Virus record (IMG/VR): IMGVR_UViG_3300009151_000415
Coordinates: 1-22,956 of that record
DNA length: 22,956 nt
Reading direction: 5' to 3' (one strand)
Origin: a virus
Positions 1 to 6,542 of this stretch are shown here, piece after piece (position 1 is the stretch's first letter; the number at the start of each line of letters is the position of its first letter). A program made the translations under genes and the position numbers. Under the pieces are notes generated by a model. That model was not told where the DNA came from, ran no database searches, and worked only from the letters and a program-made list of their open reading frames with translations.

Positions 1-226
1 GCAGGCTGTAGTCCATAGTAGTGATATTAAGGCTATTACGATTGTGATGCCAATCACCCATAAAAATTCCAACATCGCAACCCTCCTCCTTGGCTTTTGC
101 AATATACCAGTCTACAAAATCTTCGCAGTCTTGGTTATGCACACTACTGTTGGATTTCAATCCAAAGTGTATGTCTGTAAAACAGGCAACTTTCTTAAAC
201 AGTTGGTGTGTCATTGGTTGATTCAT
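1..226 (-). CDS. gp47: Recombination endonuclease subunit gp47 (SbcD/Mre11-like), N-terminal part
   Basis: Partial gene: 75 codons are visible and the rest lies off the left edge. The product should be the metallophosphoesterase subunit of the gp46/gp47 nuclease, which processes DNA ends for recombination-dependent replication. Motif I is FTDIHFG at residues 16-22 (D18, H20); motif II is MGDWHHNR at residues 56-63 (G57, D58). The usual SbcD motif II is GDxxD, but here His61 stands in place of the last Asp; I recall the same GDWHH form in marine T4-like phages. The ATG at 224-226 is chosen because GAGGA (235-239, minus strand) sits 8 bases upstream; the next in-frame ATG (212-214) has no ribosome binding site. 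The first 32 bases overlap the end of gp55 in another frame, so translation is probably coupled. The order 55-47 is that of T4. Identification is from motifs and context; the catalytic His and C-terminal motifs are not visible. Confidence 0.88.
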   Translation of the reverse strand, partial: MNQPMTHQLFKKVACFTDIHFGLKSNSSVHNQDCEDFVDWYIAKAKEEGCDVGIFMGDWHHNRNSLNITTMDYSL

Positions 227-1052
227 TAGTTGTGTCCTCGTTATGACGTTTCAGTGCGGCCGCATGCTCGCCAGCTCCGGTGCGTGAGTAAGATGGATTC
301 ATACCATTCATTTCTAAGATATCATCTCTGATATTTTGATTGCGTTTTTCAATATTAATAACACGCACAAAACTATTAGTAACTGCGGCAGTAAAATAGG
401 CAAAAGGATTATCGCTCTTAGATTCATCAAATTGAAGTCCCACTTGTGTTAATTGTAGTATGGCTTGTCCCCGCATTTCATCGTTGTAGGTATAACCACG
501 AACGTTGCCTCGGGTAGCATATCTTTCACATAACTTAATCATCATGCGGGCCAATGTGGGTGTAATTTGTCCAGCATCCTTGTCAAAGTGACCTTTATCC
601 AAGGTGCCCTTCCAATGACTTTTGCCCACACAAATCAATTCATCTTCGTCATTAAATTTCCAATGTTGAAATGGCGGAAAGTTAACTTTGTCTCTATGAT
701 CTGCCAAACTCTTTGGATTTTTCTTACGTGTATTGTTAAGTGGAATATGGTCAAATGTCATGACTCTAAACACCAAATCCAGCTTCTGTATCTTTTTATA
801 GTCCACTTCGCAGTCAGCTTGCTTGACTTTTTCACCAGCACGTTTGCGGGTTTGATATTCTAAATCGCCTATTCTTTTGGCCTGATTACGCTTGGCTTCT
901 GCTACTGTGCGTATGTTTACCTTGTCTATACTAGGTATAATCAAGTCATATTGATGATACTTTGGGTCAGTAAAACTACAATAACTGCTTTTGGATCTAT
1001 GTATTTCCAAAAGCATATCTTTGTTGTTTAAGTAATTGATTTTTGCTGTCAT
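195..1052 (-). CDS. gp55: Late-transcription sigma factor gp55
   Basis: This 285-residue protein is a T4 gp55-type sigma factor, which redirects host RNA polymerase to TATAAATA-like late promoters. The diagnostic part is residues 162-255, a sigma region 2-like block: ITPTLARMMIKLCERYATRG, then GYTYNDEMRGQAILQL, then FDESKSDNPFAYFTAAVTNS and INIEKRNQNIRDDILEMNG. T4 gp55 is about 185 residues; the excess is an N-terminal extension of about 160 residues (starting INYLNNKDMLLEIHRSKSSY) with a Lys/Arg-rich stretch at residues 53-80. The C-terminus (NEDTTNESTNDTPTV) is polar and shows no hydrophobic clamp-binding peptide like the one known at the T4 gp55 tail. The ATG at 1050-1052 is preferred over an upstream in-frame ATG at 1125-1127: GAGGA (1060-1064, minus strand) lies 7 bases before it, and the extra 25 residues would run through the promoter. 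It ends inside gp47. The family call is firm; the role of the extension is unknown. Confidence 0.9.
   Translation of the reverse strand: MTAKINYLNNKDMLLEIHRSKSSYCSFTDPKYHQYDLIIPSIDKVNIRTVAEAKRNQAKRIGDLEYQTRKRAGEKVKQADCEVDYKKIQKLDLVFRVMTFDHIPLNNTRKKNPKSLADHRDKVNFPPFQHWKFNDEDELICVGKSHWKGTLDKGHFDKDAGQITPTLARMMIKLCERYATRGNVRGYTYNDEMRGQAILQLTQVGLQFDESKSDNPFAYFTAAVTNSFVRVINIEKRNQNIRDDILEMNGMNPSYSRTGAGEHAAALKRHNEDTTNESTNDTPTV
235..239 (-). promoter_or_regulatory. Ribosome binding site of gp47, inside gp55
   Basis: GAGGA on the minus strand, 8 bases before the ATG at 226 and lying within the last codons of gp55. Ribosomes finishing gp55 would pass directly over it, which suggests coupled translation. 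Confidence 0.75.
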
Positions 1053-1059
1053 TAAAGAG

Positions 1060-1064
1060 TCCTC
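1060..1064 (-). promoter_or_regulatory. Ribosome binding site of gp55
   Basis: GAGGA on the minus strand, 7 bases before the ATG at 1052. It decides the start of gp55 against the longer frame beginning at 1127. The surrounding heptamer CGAGGAC is repeated exactly before gp47 (234-240), so both genes carry the same initiation signal. Confidence 0.8.
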
Positions 1065-1073
1065 GTAAAGTAA

Positions 1074-1102
1074 ATTATAAACTACGCACAGATTAAAGTC
1101 AA
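1074..1102 (-). promoter_or_regulatory. Sigma70-type promoter for gp55-gp47
   Basis: On the minus strand, TTGACT (1102-1097) and TATAAT (1079-1074) are separated by exactly 17 bases. This matches the bacterial housekeeping consensus in 11 of 12 positions. Transcription would start near 1067, about 15 bases before the gp55 start codon. Host RNA polymerase could therefore make the late sigma factor before any phage sigma exists. The -35 box abuts the divergent late-promoter octamer. Confidence 0.75.
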
Positions 1103-1109
1103 ATAAATA
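1102..1109 (+). promoter_or_regulatory. T4-type late promoter of the baseplate operon
   Basis: AATAAATA matches the late -10 box TATAAATA in 7 of 8 positions and fits the looser NATAAATA form reported for T4-like marine phages. Transcription would start about six bases downstream, near 1115, just before AGGAG (1117-1121) and the ATG at 1133. Polymerase bound here would cover the whole divergent gp55 promoter. The assignment is by motif and position only. Confidence 0.65.
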
Positions 1110-1132
1110 GAGTATCAGGAGAACCAAATATC

Positions 1133-2092
1133 ATGGGTCTATTTAATACAGCACAGGGTTTGAACCAAGTCATAGGCAGTGCGCAAAGCGTGTTTGGAGC
1201 AATAGAAATTGCCAAAAGTTTGCCTAGCCAACTTGAAGGCCTCAATGCATTTAGTGATAACATACGCACCATTGGATTGCCCACAGCAGGCGAAGCAGTG
1301 GGCGACATATATAGTGCAGTGGCAAGTTTCGGTGGCGGTGATGCTCCAAGCAACGACTGGCGTGTTAGACTAAGTTTACCCAAGTGGCCCAGCTTTAGAA
1401 CAAGCCCAGTATTGAAACCATTAAAAGATTCTGGAGGTTTAATTTTTCCATATACTCCTACCATCACAATACAACAACAAACGAACTATTCACAAATGGC
1501 TCCGATCCATAACAATTATGCGTTCAATGCATTTAAAAATAGTGATCCAGGAACAATTCAAATCTCAGCACCGATGTTTGTAGAAGACACAGAACAGGCG
1601 CTGTATTGGATTGCAATGTTGCATTATTTAAGAAGTATTTCCAAAATGTTCAGCGGAAATGATCCAAAAGCAGGAAATCCTCCTCCTATTGTCAACTTGA
1701 ATGGATATGGAAATTTTGTGTTTAAAAATGTTCCAGTAGTAATTGCCAATTTTAATCTTACATTGGATAAGGACTGTGATTATATCGGTTGTAATGTTGT
1801 AGGCAGTGCAATGGGAGCAGTGGCAGGTCTGGCCGACTCCATCGGGGGCCTTGCTGATAATTTTGGAAAAGAAAACATCAGTGATTTAACAGGCACACTA
1901 GGACAAATTGCAGGACTGCTGGGAACGTTTGGTATCGGCGGCAGTACCAGCGGCGGCGTAACGCATGTGCCAACTAAGAGCACATTCACCGTCACACTAA
2001 AACCAACATACAGTAGAACAAATGTACGCAAATTTAGCTTAGATCAATTTGTAACCGGCGGATACATGTCCGGCGCAACAGGATACATTTAA
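1133..2092 (+). CDS. Baseplate tail-tube cap/initiator protein (gp48/gp54-like)
   Basis: 319 residues. The central part (about residues 78-225) looks like the tube-like domain of the baseplate proteins that start tail-tube assembly: DWRVRLSLP, LIFPYTPTITIQ, a Gln/Asn-rich segment, FVEDTEQALYWIAMLHYLRS, GNPPPIVNLNGYG and NVPVVIANFNLTLDKDCDYI. This is followed by a Gly/Ala-rich flexible stretch (about 226-275), then PTYSRTNVRKFSLDQFVTGG near the end, which also recurs in phage tube and cap proteins. In T4 two related proteins, gp48 and gp54, fill this role; only one such gene is in the window and I cannot say which it matches. It is the first gene of the operon, with AGGAG 11 bases before its ATG, and gp53 follows after one base. 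Glycine-rich ends fit a subunit that folds on assembly. The role is inferred from recalled family features and from the gp53-hub-gp5-gp25-gp6 context. Confidence 0.68.
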   Translation: MGLFNTAQGLNQVIGSAQSVFGAIEIAKSLPSQLEGLNAFSDNIRTIGLPTAGEAVGDIYSAVASFGGGDAPSNDWRVRLSLPKWPSFRTSPVLKPLKDSGGLIFPYTPTITIQQQTNYSQMAPIHNNYAFNAFKNSDPGTIQISAPMFVEDTEQALYWIAMLHYLRSISKMFSGNDPKAGNPPPIVNLNGYGNFVFKNVPVVIANFNLTLDKDCDYIGCNVVGSAMGAVAGLADSIGGLADNFGKENISDLTGTLGQIAGLLGTFGIGGSTSGGVTHVPTKSTFTVTLKPTYSRTNVRKFSLDQFVTGGYMSGATGYI

Positions 2093-2093
2093 T

Positions 2094-2396
2094 ATGCCAA
2101 CACAATATAGTGATCGCAGTCCGTGGTCCATAACTCCAATAACAAAAAATTATCTCGATGTGTTACGTATACGAACTGTGAGTGCTGAGTCAGATGATTT
2201 CTTTTACACCATACAGCCCCAATACAATCTTCGTCCTGATTTATTAGCGTTTGACTTGTACGGAGACCCGGCACTGTGGTGGGTTTTTATTCAACGAAAT
2301 TTAGATATTCTACAAGACCCTATCTTTGATTTTACAGCAGGAACAAAAATTTATATTCCAAAAAACAGCAGTCTGTCAGAAATTTTAGGAATCTAA
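2094..2396 (+). CDS. gp53: Baseplate wedge protein gp53
   Basis: 100 residues. The block YNLRPDLLAFDLYGDPALWW followed by VFIQRNLDILQDPIFDFTAG and TKIYIP is the hallmark of the gp53 family, a wedge subunit that binds gp6/gp25 and helps wedges join around the hub; the final part resembles a LysM-type fold. T4 gp53 is about 196 residues, so only the family core is present, as in other compact marine T4-like phages. It starts one base after the preceding stop, with AGGA (2080-2083) ten bases upstream, and is followed by the hub gene after one base. No alternative identity fits the motif set. Confidence 0.88.
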   Translation: MPTQYSDRSPWSITPITKNYLDVLRIRTVSAESDDFFYTIQPQYNLRPDLLAFDLYGDPALWWVFIQRNLDILQDPIFDFTAGTKIYIPKNSSLSEILGI

Positions 2397-2397
2397 T

Positions 2398-4599
2398 ATG
2401 GCAAATAATGATGTCAAAGAAACTTCAACGCCAGCCACTTCTTCACAATCAAGTACGCCCGGTGTTGCCGCTACCGCAGTAAGTATCGGAGCCAGTGCCG
2501 CAAGCCTGATGGGGTTTGGTGTTGATTCAGGATTCAAACCAGGAATGCCAAATGTACTGCACAAATATGCAAGTTACAATACAATTTTTACCTTGGCAAT
2601 ATTATCCCCGGATCAATTGGCCAATCCTGAAAAAACCTATTTGAGGGGAGCACCGTTGCCTATTATTTTAAGATCTGCCGGAGGCAACCCAACCAACAGA
2701 ATCAAAACTGAATTTGGAAAATTTGATTTTTATATTACTGAGTTGGAAATTAAAAGCGTTTATGGATTTACACAGGGGCTGGGAAACACCAATGCTACGC
2801 TACTTGACTTTACAGTGTCGGAACCGTACAGCATGGGAATGTTTCCCATAGCATTAAATACCGCCGCGCAAAGTATTGAACCAAATCCGTACAATAGCTT
2901 TGCACAAGCTACCTTTCTGTTGAAAATTGAATTTATGGGTGAAGATCAAAACGGCAATATGGTCAAAGTTAAAAATACCACCAAATTCTTACCGATACAA
3001 TTTAGAAGAGTTGATATGAGTGTCAGTGAAGGCGGAGCAACCTATAAGTGTCAAGCACATGCATCAGCGGATGCTCCAAATTTAAGATCAAATTCGAGAC
3101 TTTTAACAAACGCCACAATCAGAGGAAGTAGTGTACAGGAACTTCTACAACGCGGCCCGCAGAGTCTACAGGCGGTGATCAATGGCAGACTAAGAGAAAC
3201 TGCCAAGGCAGCAGGAATCAAAACAGCAGATGAAATAGTAATTGTATTTCCTGATTCTGCAGACAAGCTACAGGCGTTTGAAAAAGGCGAAGACGAAAAA
3301 GCTACCGATGCAAAAGCCAGTGGACTCAAAGCCAGCGAAAAAAGAACAGCAGTTGTTAACGACAGCACAATTTTAAGTGCATTAAATTTATCTCGTGGCA
3401 CTCTAGTAAACGGAGAATCACTAATAGAAACTCAGGTCAATGCTATCGGCAAAGCTAGCATGGGATACGATGCAAACAAAAAAGCCAATACAGCGGCACA
3501 AAAAATGCAAAACATAGTAGACAAGGGTGGAAAAGTAGAGCAGGGTTTTTACGAGAGGAATTTTAAAATTTCAGAATTCGTATTGGCACAAGATTCGTCA
3601 ATACAGTATGCCATAAATCAAGTTATAAGAAATAGCAACTATGCTGAAGACTCACTTAAAGCTCCATCGGATGACAAAGGTATGAAACAATGGTGGAGGA
3701 TCGAAACTGCAATGTATGAACTTGATGCTCCTGTGGACGAAAAAACAGGCATGAAACCAAAAGTATTTGTTTGGAAGGTATTACCTTACTTGTTTCACGA
3801 AAGTAATTTTCCGATCCCCGGCTCATCCAGTCCAACATTTACTGCATTGTTGAATCAGTGCATCAAGATCTACAATTATATTTTTACCGGAAAAAATCAA
3901 GATATTTTAAAATTCAACTTGGACTTTGATACTAAATTCATGGTTGCTATCACCAATGATCAGGGAAATGTTCAAACGGAAGCTGCCAAAAAAGGCGGTG
4001 CACCAGCAAAGCAAGGCGGACAACCGGGGGGCCCTACTAGGAAAGGAGTTCTAGGATATCAATCCACTTATACAGCCACGCACAATAGTTTTGACCGACG
4101 AGGTGCAGGCGGAGATGAAACCCCAGCAACAAAAGCCGCAGGCATGATGCATGATGCATTAACTTATGGTTATGATTTGCAAAATATTGAAATAGACATA
4201 GTAGGAGATCCCTATTATCTAACCAGCAATGGCATGGGAACTTACAATGAACCACCGGATAAAAAGTTAATGAATATTCTAAAAGACGGCAGTATCAATT
4301 TTCAAAACGGGGAAGTTGACATTGCAATTATTTTTAAAACTCCGCTGGATATAAATTCAAGCACTGGATTATACACCATGTCAGGCAAAGCAGTGGGGCA
4401 ATTTAGCGGATTGTACAAGTTGCAAACGGTGACCCATAGATTCAAAGACGGGGAATTCACACAAACAATCAAAGGAGTACGCCGACCAATGACCAAAGAA
4501 GATGTTAAAAAGACTGTGGCCGTTTTCAAACCCGGGCCGCCGATACTTGATGCCACAGCAACTCAAGTGCAGGGTATTGATGGGACCGCACAAGCATAA
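2398..4599 (+). CDS. Large baseplate hub protein (probable gp27 counterpart)
   Basis: 733 residues. Residues 1-40 are Ala/Ser/Thr-rich and the conserved-looking body starts near KYASYNTIFTLAILSPDQL. Features of tailed-phage hub proteins lie toward the C-terminus: IDIVGDPYYLTSNGMG (the family 'GDP' loop), then SGLYKLQTVTHRFKDGEFTQ and TIKGVRRP, the strand pair with terminal Arg found at the end of many hub domains. Two low-complexity linkers interrupt it: an Ala/Lys/Glu stretch at about residues 295-317 and a basic Gly/Pro/Lys stretch at about 530-548 (AAKKGGAPAKQGGQPGGPTR). In T4 the hub partner of gp5 is gp27 (391 residues); here the gene is directly upstream of the spike gene and overlaps it by one base (TAATG), consistent with a hub-spike pair. 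It is nearly twice the T4 length, so other functions may be fused. No peptidase or lysozyme motif was recognised. The hub role is inference. Confidence 0.6.
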   Translation: MANNDVKETSTPATSSQSSTPGVAATAVSIGASAASLMGFGVDSGFKPGMPNVLHKYASYNTIFTLAILSPDQLANPEKTYLRGAPLPIILRSAGGNPTNRIKTEFGKFDFYITELEIKSVYGFTQGLGNTNATLLDFTVSEPYSMGMFPIALNTAAQSIEPNPYNSFAQATFLLKIEFMGEDQNGNMVKVKNTTKFLPIQFRRVDMSVSEGGATYKCQAHASADAPNLRSNSRLLTNATIRGSSVQELLQRGPQSLQAVINGRLRETAKAAGIKTADEIVIVFPDSADKLQAFEKGEDEKATDAKASGLKASEKRTAVVNDSTILSALNLSRGTLVNGESLIETQVNAIGKASMGYDANKKANTAAQKMQNIVDKGGKVEQGFYERNFKISEFVLAQDSSIQYAINQVIRNSNYAEDSLKAPSDDKGMKQWWRIETAMYELDAPVDEKTGMKPKVFVWKVLPYLFHESNFPIPGSSSPTFTALLNQCIKIYNYIFTGKNQDILKFNLDFDTKFMVAITNDQGNVQTEAAKKGGAPAKQGGQPGGPTRKGVLGYQSTYTATHNSFDRRGAGGDETPATKAAGMMHDALTYGYDLQNIEIDIVGDPYYLTSNGMGTYNEPPDKKLMNILKDGSINFQNGEVDIAIIFKTPLDINSSTGLYTMSGKAVGQFSGLYKLQTVTHRFKDGEFTQTIKGVRRPMTKEDVKKTVAVFKPGPPILDATATQVQGIDGTAQA

Positions 4600-6056
4600 T
4601 GAGCTCATACGATAATTTTAGTAATCAACGCCCAACTATCAATGGGCCCGCGGAATATATTAAAAATCCCGGCCCTTTCTTAGCAAGAGTGGTTAATAAT
4701 TTTGACCCCGACAAAGAAGGAGCCATACGTGTGCAGATTATACACGAAGGATCCACCGGCGAAAAAACTTCCGGAGAATCGATCCCAGCCCGTTATCTAA
4801 GTCATTATTGGGGAAGCACGGCCCAGCAATTTAACGGGCCGGCAGATACATTTCAAGACACGCAAAAATCATGGGGCATGTGGATACCAACTCCTGAAGT
4901 AGGATCGATAGTAGTAGTAATTTATATAGAAGGTAATCCTGGAAATGCTTATTGGTTGGGCGGAGTAATTCACTCTCGAATTGACAGTCATAAAAACTTC
5001 GGAGTTCCTGACAGCGCGGCCACTTCTTACAATAAGGATGACCCAAGCAAAAGATTACCTGTAGCAGAATTTAATTCGAATACTACTGAACGGGGCACTT
5101 ATGAAAATACACTGCTGAAACCAACAAATCCAATAGGCGATATTTTCAAAAAACAGGGTCTTTTACAGGACGATGTTAGAGGAATTAGTTCCAGCAGTGC
5201 TAGACGAGAAAGCCCTAGCAGAATTCTTGGATTCAATACTCCCGGCCCAATAGATTATAAAAGTCCCAAGAAAGATATTGGCGGCCCAGGAGAAAGCTCT
5301 GTTACATTTGTACACAAATTGGGTGGTAGCAGTTTTGTCATGGACGACGGTGACGATCAATTTTTTAGAAAAACTCCAGCAGGTGACGGCCCACCGGTAT
5401 ATGCAAAAGGATTGCCCGGTGACAAAATAATACCGCACAACGAATTGGTTCGAATCCGTACTCGTACAGGACATCAAATACTATTACACAACAGTGAAGA
5501 CTTGATTTATATAGGAAATGCCAAAGGCACCACTTGGATTGAATTGACTAGCAACGGAAAAATAGATATTTTTGCTGAAGACAGTATCAGCATACACACT
5601 AAAAATGATCTGAATATCAAAGCAGACAACGATATCAATCTAGAAGCTGGTAAAAATATCAATATGAAGTCAAATGGCAAAACACACTTAGAGTCCACAC
5701 TTGATTTGGAAATATTGTCATTGGGCGCGGCAACCATATCAGCCACCAAAGCAGTTGGTTTAGCATCTTTAGATAATCTTCTTATAAATGCCAAGATGGT
5801 GCATATCAATAGCCCCGGGCAAGTGGTAATACCTCCGATACCATTGAAAATAAACATGATACCAGATGAAACAGGTGTGCCTTCTCCTTCTATACTGTTG
5901 AGAGTGCCATCGCATGAGCCATGGCCATTCCATGAAAATTTAAATCCTGCTGATTTTGTTCCAGCAAAAACCAATATCAAAACAGGAACAGCACCCACCC
6001 CACCCGGCGGTTGGAAAGCATATACAGCACCAACTGATCCATTTAAACGGAGTTAA
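4599..6056 (+). CDS. gp5: Baseplate central spike protein gp5 (OB-fold plus beta-helix, no lysozyme)
   Basis: 485 residues. The N-terminal OB-fold (about 26-125) reads PFLARVVNNFDPDKEGAIRV, then MWIPTPEVGSIVVVIYIEGN and AYWLGGVI, as in gp5/VgrG spike proteins. A linker (about 130-235) follows. The C-terminal part (about 283-410) starts VRIRTRTGHQILLHNSEDLI and goes on with eight-residue strand repeats (SISIHTKNDLNIKADNDINL, EAGKNINMKSNGK), expected to form a trimeric intertwined beta-helix that punctures the outer membrane. T4 gp5 carries a lysozyme domain between these parts; here the space is only about 150 residues and shows no T4-lysozyme-like catalytic arrangement. The tail HEPWPFHENLNP is followed by a Pro/Thr-rich end. 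The ATG overlaps the hub stop by one base and has only a weak upstream purine run, so translation probably depends on reinitiation. Confidence 0.85.
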   Translation: MSSYDNFSNQRPTINGPAEYIKNPGPFLARVVNNFDPDKEGAIRVQIIHEGSTGEKTSGESIPARYLSHYWGSTAQQFNGPADTFQDTQKSWGMWIPTPEVGSIVVVIYIEGNPGNAYWLGGVIHSRIDSHKNFGVPDSAATSYNKDDPSKRLPVAEFNSNTTERGTYENTLLKPTNPIGDIFKKQGLLQDDVRGISSSSARRESPSRILGFNTPGPIDYKSPKKDIGGPGESSVTFVHKLGGSSFVMDDGDDQFFRKTPAGDGPPVYAKGLPGDKIIPHNELVRIRTRTGHQILLHNSEDLIYIGNAKGTTWIELTSNGKIDIFAEDSISIHTKNDLNIKADNDINLEAGKNINMKSNGKTHLESTLDLEILSLGAATISATKAVGLASLDNLLINAKMVHINSPGQVVIPPIPLKINMIPDETGVPSPSILLRVPSHEPWPFHENLNPADFVPAKTNIKTGTAPTPPGGWKAYTAPTDPFKRS

Positions 6057-6058
6057 TT

Positions 6059-6496
6059 ATGGCATCAACACTATACGACAAAATCACATTACCGGCGGCG
6101 CCAGTTACAGCTATTCCGATACCGCAAACATACAAAGGGTTCAGTACAGTTAATCAAACATCTCAAGGGTATGCGTTATATGATTTAGAATTGATCAAAC
6201 AAGATTTATTAAATCAGTTTCACATTCGTCGCGGAGAGCGTTTGATGAATCCAACGTTTGGAACTGTTATATGGGACAATTTATTCGAACCAATGACTGA
6301 AGATCTTAAATCCACAATCGTAGACAATGTCAGCGAAATCATCAATTACGATCCGCGATTGGTTGCAAAAAATGTCATTGTTACCACATATGAAAGTGGA
6401 ATACAGATAGAATGTATACTGCAATACCTGCCCTACAACATTCAACAAAGCATGCAATTACGCTTTGATCAGAATAATGGACTGATGTCTACATAA
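6059..6496 (+). CDS. gp25: Baseplate wedge protein gp25
   Basis: 145 residues, close to T4 gp25 (132). RRGERLMNPTFGTVIWDNLF followed by EPMTE (residues 57-82) is the GPW/gp25 family signature, and the C-terminal VIVTTYESGIQIECILQYLP completes the domain. gp25 joins the wedge to the sheath and binds gp6 and gp53, both encoded nearby. GGAG (6049-6052) lies six bases before the ATG, and the gene starts two bases after gp5 ends. It is the last gene before the second late promoter. Some databases call the family lysozyme-like; no such activity is implied here. Confidence 0.92.
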   Translation: MASTLYDKITLPAAPVTAIPIPQTYKGFSTVNQTSQGYALYDLELIKQDLLNQFHIRRGERLMNPTFGTVIWDNLFEPMTEDLKSTIVDNVSEIINYDPRLVAKNVIVTTYESGIQIECILQYLPYNIQQSMQLRFDQNNGLMST

Positions 6497-6542
6497 TATA
6501 CGTACATATTAAAAATCAATAAATATTGATATAGGATAAAAC
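6497..6542 (+). promoter_or_regulatory. Intergenic late promoter and ribosome binding site of gp6
   Basis: The only gap inside the baseplate operon. AATAAATA (6518-6525) is identical to the octamer before the first baseplate gene and fits the T4-type late -10 box. It sits in the loop region of a small inverted repeat, TCAAT-AAAT-ATTGA (6516-6529). AGGA (6533-6536) lies six bases before the gp6 ATG. A late transcript starting near 6531 would carry gp6 and the giant gene with a leader of about a dozen bases. Confidence 0.6.

Noticed and set aside
255-264. The palindrome TGCGGCCGCA here recurs exactly at 11100-11109, striking in AT-rich DNA.
   Set aside because: Both copies encode Ala-Ala-Ala in unrelated proteins (gp55 and the giant protein); two chance uses of GCG-GCC-GCA are enough to explain it.
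1053-1127. Longer gp55 form starting at 1127 (25 extra hydrophobic residues, MVLLILYLFDFNL...), possibly a signal anchor.
   Set aside because: The extra codons cross the promoter, have no ribosome binding site, and a membrane anchor makes no sense for a sigma factor.
4352-4359. TATAAATT inside the hub gene, considered as an extra late promoter.
   Set aside because: It lies in coding sequence, differs at the last position, and no gene starts nearby.
5507-5998. 163-codon open frame on the minus strand opposite gp5.
   Set aside because: It is a shadow of gp5: no ribosome binding site, no recognisable motif, and it opposes strongly conserved gp5 sequence.
6495-6510. Inverted repeat AATAT-ACGTAC-ATATT right after gp25, considered as a terminator.
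   Set aside because: The stem is only five A/T pairs, there is no following T-run, and a late promoter lies immediately downstream.
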